Positions 15,705 through 23,941 of a DNA stretch of 64,000 bases are shown one piece after another. Source of the DNA: Herbidospora yilanensis (GTDB taxonomy: Bacteria > Actinomycetota > Actinomycetes > Streptosporangiales > Streptosporangiaceae); assembly GCF_001570565.1 (NCBI RefSeq), contig NZ_BBXE01000038.1, forward strand, positions 1-64,000. The letters are read 5' to 3'. The translations under genes and the position numbers were made by a program. How positions within the stretch are numbered: position 1 is the first letter of the stretch; the number at the start of each line of letters is the position of its first letter. The notes beneath the pieces are model-generated. The model saw only the letters and a program-made list of their open reading frames with translations, made no database searches and had not been told where the DNA came from.

Positions 15705-17941
15705 ATCGCCCCCAGCAGGACGGCGCCGCGCACCGAGCCGGGCGCGGAGCTGAGCACCAGCGCCCGCCGGGCCGGCTCGGGCAGGTCCGGTCGGCTCAGG
15801 TAGTCGGCGAGCCCGCCCGCCACCGGCGTGGCCAGCCCGGTCAGGGCGGGAGCGACCCCGTCCCTGATCGCGAGCGCGGCCAGCACGATGTTCAGGGCGC
15901 CGGTCGCGGCCTGGCAGTCGCCGGTGAGCCCGGCCGACGCGGTCAGCGGCACGCCGGGCAGCGCGGCCAGCACGGAGGCGGCCTCCTCGGCGTCGTCGTC
16001 GCCCCCGGTGGCCGCGCCGACCACCAGGTCGAGCGGCTCGGTGAGCCCGGCGAGCCCGGTGAGCCCGTCGAAGGGGCCGCTGACGTGGCCGGCGCCCAGC
16101 ATCCGCGCGTAGGGGCTGCCGCCCCGCGCCGCGCAGTGGTCGGCCGCCTCCACCACGAACGCGACCGCCGCCGACCCGGGCACCCGTCCCGAATCCCGGT
16201 CGTACGGCGACACGAACACGTCCTGCGGCACCACGCCGACGTGCTCGTCGGCGGCCACCACCAGGACCACGTCCGCCTTGCCGTCCCTGATCATCTCCAC
16301 CGCGCAGGTCAGCGCGATCGACGCCGACGCCCCGCCGTTGCAGATCGTCGTGGTCGGCCCGCGCAGCCCGAGGGTCTGGCAGACCGCGCCGCCGGTGGCG
16401 TTCAGCACCACGTTGGAGAAGCTGAGCACGGCCGGCTTGTTCGGGTTGGCCGCGATGCTGTCGTCGAAGCCGCCGGTGCTCTCCGCCGACCCGGCGCCGG
16501 TGGCGAACACCAGCCCGACGTCGTCGAGTTCCTTCCTGGGCAGCTTCAGCCCGGCGTCCTCCCAGCTCAGCCGGGCGGCCGCGATGGCCATCCTGGACAG
16601 GTTGTTCATGTGCCGCCAGAGGGAGCGGGGCGCGAACGTCCGTCCCTCCAGGGAGGGCCGCGCGCCCAGCGCGTGGCGGCGGGCCAGGACGGCCTCGGTG
16701 GTCTCGGCGATCCCGGCCCCGAGCCCGCTGACCGGCCCGAGCCCGGTGATCACGACCTCGCGCGGCGCCGGTTCCGCCCACTCCCGGTCGGGGCCCGGCG
16801 TGGTCAGAACCAGCGAGACGTTGTTCCCGCCGAACGCGTAGTTGTTGGAGACGACCGTGTCGGTCGACAACTTGCGCGCGAGGTTCGGCACGAAGTCCAG
16901 GTCGCCCGGCACGGCGTCGGCGTCGAAGCCGATCGTGGGCGGCGCGATGCCGTCCCGCAGGGCGAGCACGGCGGCGACCGCCTCGACCGCGCCGGCCGCG
17001 CCCAGGGTGTGGCCGACGAACGACTTGATGCTGCTGGTCGGCACCTGTCCGGCGCGCGGCCCGAAGACCGCGCGCATGACCTTGGCCTCCATCGCGTCGT
17101 TGGCCGGGGTGCCGGTGCCGTGCCCGCTGACGTAGCCGACGTCGTCGGTGGTCAGACCGGCGTCGGCGAGCGCCCGCCGCATCGCGGAGACGCCGCCGCG
17201 GCCGGTGGGGTCGGGGGCGGTGGCGTGGTAGGCGTCGGCCGACAGGCCGTACCCGGCGACCTCGGCCAGCGGGACCGCGCCCCGGGCCAGCGCCAGGTCC
17301 AGCGGCTCCAGCAGCAGGAACGCGGCTCCTTCGCCGAGGTTCAGGCCGTCGGAGTGGCTGTAGGGCCGGCACGGGCCGGTGCTCAGGGCCTTGAGCCCGG
17401 CGAAGCCGGCGTAGGTGCCGAACAGGAGCGGGTCGACGCCGCCGGCCAGGACGGCGTCGGCCTCCCCGGCGCGGATCTTGTCCTTGGCCAGCCCGACCGC
17501 GTTGCCGCCGGCCGCGCAGGCCGTGGACACCAGGATGCGGGGGCCGCGCATGCCCAGCCGGTCGGCGATCACGTCCTGCGTGTGGTGCATGGGCTGGTAG
17601 TGGCCGGCCGCGTCCGGGGTGGCCTGGCACTTGCCGAGGATCATCCCGAACCGGGTGGCGTCGACGCCGGTCAGCCCCGCCTGGGCGATCGCCTGGCGGG
17701 CGGCGATCAGGGCGAGCCCGGCGGTGCGGTCCAGGGCGGTGTCGGGCTCGGGCAACTGCCCGGTGACCCACTCGTCCGGGACCTGTCCGGCGTACCGGGC
17801 CTCGAAGACCTCGAAGGCCGGGTCCTGGATGGGGGTGAGGCCGCCTTGGCCGGCGGTGAGCCGGTGCCAGAACTCCTCGGGGTTTCGGCCGATGGCACAG
17901 ATGACTCCCAGGCCGGTGACGACGACGGGCCGCAGCGCCAT
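15701..17941 (-). CDS. fused ketosynthase-chain-length-factor (KS-CLF) protein
   Basis: 746 residues containing two thiolase-fold ketosynthase units. Unit 1 (about 1-385) has the full Cys-His-His triad: C142 in VSTACAAGG, H274 in SGHGTGTPAND and H311 in VGHTLGAAG. Unit 2 (about 397-746) is shorter; the Cys position is Gly (within CNGGASAS) and the second His is Asp (TGDCQAATG), as expected for a chain-length-factor-type partner. In ordinary type II PKSs these are two separate overlapping genes; here a single reading frame joins them. It would elongate malonyl units on the ACP and, with KR and DH next door, give a reduced or polyene chain. Confidence 0.92.
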   Translation of the reverse strand: MALRPVVVTGLGVICAIGRNPEEFWHRLTAGQGGLTPIQDPAFEVFEARYAGQVPDEWVTGQLPEPDTALDRTAGLALIAARQAIAQAGLTGVDATRFGMILGKCQATPDAAGHYQPMHHTQDVIADRLGMRGPRILVSTACAAGGNAVGLAKDKIRAGEADAVLAGGVDPLLFGTYAGFAGLKALSTGPCRPYSHSDGLNLGEGAAFLLLEPLDLALARGAVPLAEVAGYGLSADAYHATAPDPTGRGGVSAMRRALADAGLTTDDVGYVSGHGTGTPANDAMEAKVMRAVFGPRAGQVPTSSIKSFVGHTLGAAGAVEAVAAVLALRDGIAPPTIGFDADAVPGDLDFVPNLARKLSTDTVVSNNYAFGGNNVSLVLTTPGPDREWAEPAPREVVITGLGPVSGLGAGIAETTEAVLARRHALGARPSLEGRTFAPRSLWRHMNNLSRMAIAAARLSWEDAGLKLPRKELDDVGLVFATGAGSAESTGGFDDSIAANPNKPAVLSFSNVVLNATGGAVCQTLGLRGPTTTICNGGASASIALTCAVEMIRDGKADVVLVVAADEHVGVVPQDVFVSPYDRDSGRVPGSAAVAFVVEAADHCAARGGSPYARMLGAGHVSGPFDGLTGLAGLTEPLDLVVGAATGGDDDAEEAASVLAALPGVPLTASAGLTGDCQAATGALNIVLAALAIRDGVAPALTGLATPVAGGLADYLSRPDLPEPARRALVLSSAPGSVRGAVLLGAI

Positions 17942-17969
17942 ACTGGATCTCCTTACCTGGCGGAACCGA

Positions 17970-19022
17970 TCAGATGATCGGAATGCTCCAGCTCTTGGGC
18001 ACGATGTAAGGGCTGGTCAGCGTGGTCACCCCGGCGCCTTCCACGGTGAGCTCCAGCCCGGCGGCGGCCAGCCCGGCCTCCACCCTGGCCAGGCCGAGCG
18101 TCGTGCCGAGGCCGACGCTGCGCACCGCGAACACCACCTCACCGATGTCCTCGCCGCCGGCCAGGACGCGCGCGCCCGGCTCGGGCACGGTGTCGCCGCC
18201 GGAGAAGCCGACGGTCCTGCGGCCCTGCCGGGACTCGAACGCGGCGAGCACGGCCTCCTTGCCGACGAACTCGTCCTTGGTGACGTCGACCAGCCAGTTG
18301 GCGCCGATCTCGATCACGTTGACGTCGCCGGCGGTCTCCAGCCGGGGGATGGGCTGGCGCACCTCCAGCATGGCCAGCTCCAGCGCCTCCTGCCCGGCGG
18401 GCGTGACGTGCTCCAGGGTGGCCAGCCACAGGTCGGCGGCGGACTCGACCGGCACGATCATCTGGTAGCCGTACTCGCCGGTGAACCCGGTCCGGGCGAA
18501 GATGATCTCGACGTCGTTCCACACGGTGTCCGACACCGCCTCGAAGGGCAACGAGGCCAGCTCGCCGTCGATCAGGCGGCCGACCACGCCCCACGCGTAC
18601 GGGCCTTCGAGACCGATCACGGTCAGGTCGGCGGAACGGTCGGCGATCTCCACGCCCTCGTCGCCGACGGCGCGCAGATGCTCAAGCAGCCGGGCGCCCG
18701 CCCCGACCGAGCTCTCCAGCAGCAGGCCGTCCTCCCGGCCGAACGCCAGGACCTGGTCGACGACCCGCCCGTCGTCGTCCAGCACCAGGCTCATCATGCA
18801 GCGCTCGGAGGTCAGGTACTCGACGTCGCGGGCCAGCACCCGCTGCGCGAAGTCCACCGCGGCCGGGCCGCTGATCTCGATCAGCGTGTGGCCGCTCAGG
18901 TCGAGCGCCACCGCCCGTTCCCTGAGCACCTTGTACTCGGCCGACAGGTCGCCGAAGCGGAGCGGGACGGTGGCGTCGCCCACCTGGCCGTACACGGTGT
19001 CCTCGGGGTGCGTGAGCGTCAT
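17970..19022 (-). CDS. GcvT-like folate-binding aminomethyltransferase-family protein
   Basis: 350 residues covering the three GcvT domains. Recognisable motifs are MMSLVLDDDGRVVDQV (the T-protein catalytic Asp segment), FARTGFTGEYGYQ (folate-binding T-G-x-T-G-E) and a C-terminal beta-barrel with GLGTTLGLARVE. No GcvP, GcvH or lipoamide partner is in the window. Family members transfer or remove one-carbon groups via tetrahydrofolate (GcvT, DmdA, sarcosine oxidase domains). Lying between dehydratase and KS genes, it probably performs a one-carbon or demethylation step on the ACP-bound chain or a starter. The GTG-rich region upstream of KS is only 28 nt. Confidence 0.88.
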   Translation of the reverse strand: MTLTHPEDTVYGQVGDATVPLRFGDLSAEYKVLRERAVALDLSGHTLIEISGPAAVDFAQRVLARDVEYLTSERCMMSLVLDDDGRVVDQVLAFGREDGLLLESSVGAGARLLEHLRAVGDEGVEIADRSADLTVIGLEGPYAWGVVGRLIDGELASLPFEAVSDTVWNDVEIIFARTGFTGEYGYQMIVPVESAADLWLATLEHVTPAGQEALELAMLEVRQPIPRLETAGDVNVIEIGANWLVDVTKDEFVGKEAVLAAFESRQGRRTVGFSGGDTVPEPGARVLAGGEDIGEVVFAVRSVGLGTTLGLARVEAGLAAAGLELTVEGAGVTTLTSPYIVPKSWSIPII

Positions 19023-19026
19023 CTGG

Positions 19027-19500
19027 TCACACCTTTCCTGCGGCGGCGTTGCCCGCCGGATCGACGATGGTGAGGATTCCTTCGGCCGCGACCTGGCCGT
19101 CGACCCGGGCCGAGACCCGGAACTCGGCGAAGCCCGCGCCGCCTCCGGTCCGCTCGGCGGTCAGGTTGAGCCGGTCGCCGGGGACGACGGGGCGGCGGAA
19201 CCGCATCGACCTGACCCCGGCCAGGTAGCTGATGCGGCTGGCCCCGGCCAGGGCGAAGACCAGGCCGGCGAGTTGCGCCATGGCCTCGATCATCACCACG
19301 CCAGGCAGCACCGCCTCGGTCGGGAAGTGGCCCTGGAACCACAACTCGGTGCCGGTGACGTTCTTGGTCGCCGTGCCCTTCACGCCGGGTTCGACCCTGC
19401 CGACCCGGTCCAGCAGCAGCATCGGCCAGCGGTGCGGCAGCACCTCGCGGATCTGGTCGTTGCTCAGCCCGGTGACGGGGGCCGCCGCCACGATCGTCAT
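19027..19500 (-). CDS. 3-hydroxyacyl-ACP dehydratase (FabZ/FabA-like hotdog)
   Basis: 157 residues with the FabZ signatures LPHRWPMLLLDRV (catalytic H23) and GHFPTEAVLPGVVMIEAMAQLAG (catalytic E72). It dehydrates beta-hydroxyacyl-ACP to the trans-enoyl form. With no enoyl reductase of FabI type nearby, repeated KR/DH cycles would leave a polyene. ATG at 19500 overlaps the ACP stop. Confidence 0.93.
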   Translation of the reverse strand: MTIVAAAPVTGLSNDQIREVLPHRWPMLLLDRVGRVEPGVKGTATKNVTGTELWFQGHFPTEAVLPGVVMIEAMAQLAGLVFALAGASRISYLAGVRSMRFRRPVVPGDRLNLTAERTGGGAGFAEFRVSARVDGQVAAEGILTIVDPAGNAAAGKV

Positions 19501-19787
19501 GCGGTCGCCCCGAGCCGCGGATCGACCTCGTCGGCGAGGCGGGAGATGGAGCCGAAGACGGCCATCTCGCTGTCGTACAGGGCCACCCCGAACTCGGCCT
19601 CGATCGCGACGTACAGCTCCAGCACGTCCAGGCTGTCGAGTTCGAGGCCGCGCCCGAAGAGCGGCTGGTCGTCGGTGATCCAGTCGGGGTCGACCTCCAG
19701 GTCGAGGCGGGACACGATCATCTTCTTGATCTGGCTGCACGTCTGCTGACGCTCGGCGGCCTTGGCGCGTAGCTCGTCGACGGTCAT
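19497..19787 (-). CDS. acyl carrier protein
   Basis: 96 residues, acidic. The attachment motif LELDSLDVLEL has S52 as the phosphopantetheine site, followed by an acidic helix II (YVAIEAEFGV) that docks KS/KR partners. It is the ACP of the iterative PKS, encoded between ketoreductase and dehydratase. It is distinct in sequence from the NRPS-like carrier at the left edge. Confidence 0.92.
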   Translation of the reverse strand: MTVDELRAKAAERQQTCSQIKKMIVSRLDLEVDPDWITDDQPLFGRGLELDSLDVLELYVAIEAEFGVALYDSEMAVFGSISRLADEVDPRLGATA

Positions 19788-19808
19788 CTGTCCTCCAGGT
19801 TGGGTTCT

Positions 19809-20561
19809 TCAGCCGAGGCCGCCGCCGTGGGCGACCACGACAGAGCCGGAGATGTAGGACGCCTTGTCGGATGCGAGGAAGCTGACGATCGAGGCGATCT
19901 CCTCGGGCCGCCCCATCCGGCCCAGCCGGATGCGGGACTCGTACTGCTTCCTGATCTCGGCGGGCACCTTTCGGGTCATGTCGGTGGCGACGAAACCGGG
20001 CGCGACGACGTTCGCGCGCACCCCGTGGGGGGCGGCCTCGTTGGACAGCGCCTGGGTGAACGCGATGATCGCGCCCTTGGACGCCACGTAGTTGGTCTGG
20101 CCGGGGAAGCCGCCGTCCAGGCCGCTGGTGGAGGACAACGTCACGATCGCGCCGCGGCGCTGGTGCTGCATCAGCCGCAGGGCCTCCCGGCAGGCCAGGA
20201 ACGTGCCGAGCATGTTGACGTCCATCGGCGTGCGGAACTGCTCCAGATTCATCGCGACGAGGTAGCGGTCCAGGGTGATGCCGGCGCTGGTCACCAGGAT
20301 GTCCAGGCGGCCCCGGACGGTGCGGACCTCGCGGAACATGGCCCGCACCGCGTCCTCGTCGGTGACGTCCGCGCGTACGGCCGTCGCGGTGCCGCCGCGC
20401 TCCTCGATGAGGGCTACGACCTCCTTGGCGTCCGCCTCGGAGCGGGCGTAGTTGACGATCACGTGCGCGCCCTCCGCGGCGAGGTCGAGCGCGACGGCCC
20501 GGCCGATTCCGCGGGAGCCCCCCGTAACCAGGGCCACGGAGCCTTCGGCAAACAGCATCAT
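19809..20561 (-). CDS. 3-oxoacyl-ACP reductase (FabG-like SDR)
   Basis: 250 residues with the NADPH motif TGGSRGIGRA, NYARSE substrate-helix start, the catalytic Ser in LSSTSG and YVASK. It reduces beta-ketoacyl-ACP to beta-hydroxyacyl-ACP after each KS cycle. First gene of the long minus-strand operon; its promoter must lie in 20562-20706. ATG at 20561 gives the usual FabG N-terminus. Confidence 0.93.
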   Translation of the reverse strand: MMLFAEGSVALVTGGSRGIGRAVALDLAAEGAHVIVNYARSEADAKEVVALIEERGGTATAVRADVTDEDAVRAMFREVRTVRGRLDILVTSAGITLDRYLVAMNLEQFRTPMDVNMLGTFLACREALRLMQHQRRGAIVTLSSTSGLDGGFPGQTNYVASKGAIIAFTQALSNEAAPHGVRANVVAPGFVATDMTRKVPAEIRKQYESRIRLGRMGRPEEIASIVSFLASDKASYISGSVVVAHGGGLG

Positions 20562-20706
20562 CGCCTCCAGATTCGTGGGATTCGAAAATCACACTCGGAA
20601 ATAGTCTGCAACTTGCAGAATCAAACTACTAAGGTGCGATATCACGCCTGTATCACCGGGTTATCCCAGGATTGACGTGTATTAGGGGATATATGACTCT
20701 GGCTCC
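20562..20706. promoter_or_regulatory. divergent promoter region with 15-bp palindrome
   Basis: This AT-rich gap drives the PKS operon leftward and the monooxygenase rightward. TCTGCAA-C-TTGCAGA (20605-20619) is a perfect palindrome with 7-bp arms, a likely operator. TTGACG (20672-20677) resembles a -35 for the monooxygenase, but no good -10 follows. On the minus strand CCCCTAAT (20681-20688) resembles a motif seen in other intergenic regions of the cluster. Confidence 0.55.
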
Positions 20707-22257
20707 GTGGATGAACCAGGCGTCGAGAACGTCGAGACTCTGATCGTCGGCGGCGGCCCGGTCGGGCTGGCGGCGTCCATCGAGTTGTCCCGGCATGAAA
20801 TATCTTCGTTACTTGTCGAAAAACATCCGGATACATCTCTTTTCCCGAAAGCGCGGCTCGTGTCCACCCGGACGATGGAGATCCTGCGCTCCTGGGGCAT
20901 CCAGGACGAGGTGGAGCGGGCCGGCATGCCGCGCGAGGGCGTGCTGGCGGTCGGCGTCGGCACCTCGCTGAGCGCCGCCGACTACCTGCGCAAGGCGGCG
21001 GCCATCGCGGAGGACGCGGCGCAGAGCCCGACCTACACCTATCTGTGCTCCCAGGACGTCCTCGAAGTGATCATGCGCAGGGTCGCCGGGTCAGCCGCCG
21101 ACGTGCGTTTCGGCACCACCATGACCGACCTGCGGATCGACCGTGACGGGGTCGAGGCGACGCTGGTCGCGGGCGGGGCCGCCACCCGGGTCAGGGCCCG
21201 CTACCTGATCGCCGCCGACGGCGGCCGCAGCACGATCCGCGAGCGGCTCGGCATCGCCATGGAAGGCCCGCCCCCGCTCGGGCACATGGTCAGCATCATG
21301 TTCGACGCCGACTTCGGCTTCCTGCCGCCCGACCGCCGCGCCGCCCTCTCCTTCGTCCGCAGCACCCCGGGCGGCGCGATCGAGGCGGTCGACAACCGCC
21401 GTCGCTGGATCATGCAGACCGGGTACGACCCCGCCAGAGGCGGCAGCGCCGACGACTTCACCGAGGAGTACTGCCTGGCCGCCGTGCGTTCGGCGATCGG
21501 CATCCCCGACGTCCCGGTCGACATCGTCGGCGTGATGCCCTGGCTCCAGCAGGCCGCGGTCGCCGCCGAGTTCGCCAGGGACCCCGTCTACCTGGCCGGG
21601 GACGCCGCGCACGTGGCCACCCCGCAGGGCGGGTTCGGCATGAACTGCGGCATCCAGGACGCGCACAACCTGGCCTGGAAGCTGGCCGCCGTCCTGCGCG
21701 GCGAGGCCGGCCCGCGACTGCTGGACACCTACGCGGAGGAACGCCGCCCGATCGCGGTGCGCACTGTGGACGAGAGCCTGGTCAACGCCATGATCACGTT
21801 CCAGATGATGGCCGGGCGGCTGTCCATGCACGAGGCCATCGAGCAGCAGGCGGGGCGGCGCGGGTCGGAGGGACTGGTGCTGGGCTTCCACTACGACTCG
21901 GCCGCCGTCATCCCGGACGGCACGCCGGAGCCCGCGCCGGCCGATCCGTACCGGACGTATGTGCCGACCGCCCGTCCGGGCCACCGCGCCCCGCACGTCT
22001 GGGTCTCACCCGGCGTGTCCACGCTCGACCTGCTCGGCCCGGCGTTCACGCTGCTCACCGCGCCGGGCAGCGGATGGGCGGCGGCGCCGGGGGTGAAGGT
22101 CGTGGAGATCGACTCGGCGGAGTGGGCCGAGGCGTACGGCGTCGGCCCGCAGGGCGCGGTCCTGGTACGGCCCGACGGCCATGTCGGCTGGCGTACCCGC
22201 GGCGCCGACCACGCCGAACTGGAGAAGGCGCTCGACGTCATCCTGTCCCGGACGTGA
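20707..22257 (+). CDS. FAD-dependent aromatic-type monooxygenase (polyketide hydroxylase family)
   Basis: 516 residues with GTG start. Features: FAD motif TLIVGGGPVGLAASIEL, a DG motif (LIAADGGRSTIRERLG) and the second FAD site YLAGDAAHVATPQGGFGMNCGIQDAHNLAWKL. A C-terminal thioredoxin-like tail (about 420-516) is typical of RdmE/PgaE-like polyketide hydroxylases. It would hydroxylate or epoxidise the product using NAD(P)H and O2. Codons around 20,790-20,850 are unusually AT-rich and include a TTA (20809-20811, codon 35). Its end overlaps the SARP gene by 20 nt in the convergent direction. Confidence 0.92.
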   Translation: MDEPGVENVETLIVGGGPVGLAASIELSRHEISSLLVEKHPDTSLFPKARLVSTRTMEILRSWGIQDEVERAGMPREGVLAVGVGTSLSAADYLRKAAAIAEDAAQSPTYTYLCSQDVLEVIMRRVAGSAADVRFGTTMTDLRIDRDGVEATLVAGGAATRVRARYLIAADGGRSTIRERLGIAMEGPPPLGHMVSIMFDADFGFLPPDRRAALSFVRSTPGGAIEAVDNRRRWIMQTGYDPARGGSADDFTEEYCLAAVRSAIGIPDVPVDIVGVMPWLQQAAVAAEFARDPVYLAGDAAHVATPQGGFGMNCGIQDAHNLAWKLAAVLRGEAGPRLLDTYAEERRPIAVRTVDESLVNAMITFQMMAGRLSMHEAIEQQAGRRGSEGLVLGFHYDSAAVIPDGTPEPAPADPYRTYVPTARPGHRAPHVWVSPGVSTLDLLGPAFTLLTAPGSGWAAAPGVKVVEIDSAEWAEAYGVGPQGAVLVRPDGHVGWRTRGADHAELEKALDVILSRT

Positions 22258-23704
22258 CCGGCACGGTGCCCGACACGGTGACCGGCACGGCTCGGGAGCG
22301 GATCCGGGCGGCCCCCATCCGCAACCGCAGCGGATTGCCGCAGGAGTGCGCCAGCAGATCCGTCACGGCCTGCGCCCCGGCCGGTCCGGCCAGCAGACCG
22401 GCCAGTTCCCTGGCGGCCTCGGCGGCGAGCGGCCGGACGAACTCGCGGTGCGCGCCCTGCCGGGCCACCAGCTCGTCCAGCGGGTCGGTGCTGGTCACGA
22501 TCACCCGGCAGTTCGCGCCGCCGGGCAGCAGCGGCAGCACCTGGGCGGCGTCCCTGGCCCGGTCCAGCACCACGACCATCCGGCGGCGGGCCGTCCAGCT
22601 TCGGAACAGCGCGACCTTCTCGTCGCGGTCGGCGGGGATGTCGGCGCGGGGCACACCGAGCGCGCGCAGGAACCGTCCCAGCACGGCGGCGGGCTCGGTC
22701 TCCTCCAGGTCGGCGAACAGGTGACCGTCGGGGAACCAGTCGGCCCGGTCGTGCGCCCACCGCAACGCCAGCGCGGTCTTGCCGATGCCGGCCGGGCCGC
22801 TCAGCACGGTCGTGCCGGGCAGCGCCACCTCGGGGTCGGGCCGCAGCACCGCGTCCAGCGCGGCCAACTCCTCTCCGCGCCCGACGAACGGCAGGACCCG
22901 GGGCGGGAGCTGGGACGGCACGACCGTTCCGGCCCGGTTGGCGGGCTGCCGCATCAGGCCGGACTCGTCGCGCAGGATGCGCTCGTGCAGGTGGCGCAGC
23001 GCGGGGCCGGGCTCCAGGCCGATCTGGTCGCGCAGGTAGCGGCGGGTCTCCTGGTAGGTGCGCAGCGCGTCGGCCCGCCGGCCGGCCCGGTACTGGGCCA
23101 GCATGAGCTGGGCCCTGACCCGCTCACGGAACGGGTGCTCGGCGACCAGCGCCAGCAGTTCGGGGATCACCTGGTGGTGGTGGCCCAGCTCGATCTCCAG
23201 CTCCAGGCAGGCCTCGGCGGCCTCCAGCCGGGACTCTTCCATCCGGGCCACGTCGTAGCGCAGGCCCCGGATGTCCTCGAAGGGGTTCCCGCGCCAGAGC
23301 GCCAGCGCCTCCCGCAGCAGCCGGACCGCCTGCTCCCGGTTCTTGCCCGCGGCCTCGCCCCGGGAGCGGGCCACCAGGGACTGGAACCGCAGCCAGTCGA
23401 TGCTGTCGGGGGCCGGGCGGATCAGGTAGCCGGGGCTGGAGGTCTCGATCACGCCGGCGCCCAGGACACGGCGGAGCCGGGACACGCAGATGGCGATCTG
23501 GCGGCGCGCGCTGGAGGGCGCGGACTCCGTCCAGACCGTCTCGATCAGGCGGTCGACGCTGACCGCGCGGCCCGCGTTGAGCACCAGGCTGGCCAGTATC
23601 GCCAGCTCACGGCTGGCGCAGATCCGCAACTCGGCGCCGTCCCGCAGGACCTGCATGGGGCCGAGCACCCGGAATATGAAACCGCCGTCCATCATCGGGC
23701 CCAT
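22238..23704 (-). CDS. SARP-family transcriptional activator with NB-ARC-like ATPase domain
   Basis: 488 residues: N-terminal OmpR-like winged helix (VLGPMQVLRDG... SRELAILASLVLNAGRAVS), bacterial transcriptional activation domain to about residue 250, then an AAA/NB-ARC segment with Walker A LSGPAGIGKTALAL and MVVVLDRARD. The AfsR-type TPR region is absent. SARPs bind tandem heptamer repeats near -35 and switch on antibiotic clusters, so this is the likely pathway activator. Start taken at ATG 23704; ATG at 23695 is an alternative. No TTA codon noticed in this gene. Confidence 0.92.
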   Translation of the reverse strand: MGPMMDGGFIFRVLGPMQVLRDGAELRICASRELAILASLVLNAGRAVSVDRLIETVWTESAPSSARRQIAICVSRLRRVLGAGVIETSSPGYLIRPAPDSIDWLRFQSLVARSRGEAAGKNREQAVRLLREALALWRGNPFEDIRGLRYDVARMEESRLEAAEACLELEIELGHHHQVIPELLALVAEHPFRERVRAQLMLAQYRAGRRADALRTYQETRRYLRDQIGLEPGPALRHLHERILRDESGLMRQPANRAGTVVPSQLPPRVLPFVGRGEELAALDAVLRPDPEVALPGTTVLSGPAGIGKTALALRWAHDRADWFPDGHLFADLEETEPAAVLGRFLRALGVPRADIPADRDEKVALFRSWTARRRMVVVLDRARDAAQVLPLLPGGANCRVIVTSTDPLDELVARQGAHREFVRPLAAEAARELAGLLAGPAGAQAVTDLLAHSCGNPLRLRMGAARIRSRAVPVTVSGTVPVTSGTG

Positions 23705-23941
23705 ATATTCTCGAAGAGATAATGTCGAGCAATTTCCATAATCTCTCCCGCACGGATTCCACTGACTCCGAACCTAATGAGCGGCCCCGCCGTCCCGGCA
23801 CCCCTAGCACCCCCCTGTTAACCACCACCCCGCCACCCGATTGGGATTCCCCTATTTCTCCCTGAGAGCGGCAGCGGCCGAACCGTCACTGTACGCTTTT
23901 GATCGGACTTTGACCGACAACGAGCTCGCCGAGGGGGGAAA
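23705..23941. promoter_or_regulatory. divergent SARP / aldo-keto reductase promoter region
   Basis: Intergenic and AT-rich next to the SARP start. Contains CCCCTAGC (23801-23808) and CCCCTATT (23849-23856); the latter is repeated upstream of leuA and between the carboxyltransferase and GH92 genes. GGGATTCCC (within 23843-23851) is a small palindrome overlapping it. No clear -35/-10 pair was recognised. Confidence 0.4.

Noticed and set aside
20672-20700. TTGACG as the -35 of the monooxygenase promoter
   Set aside because: No acceptable -10 at 16-19 nt spacing; kept only as a remark in the promoter region.
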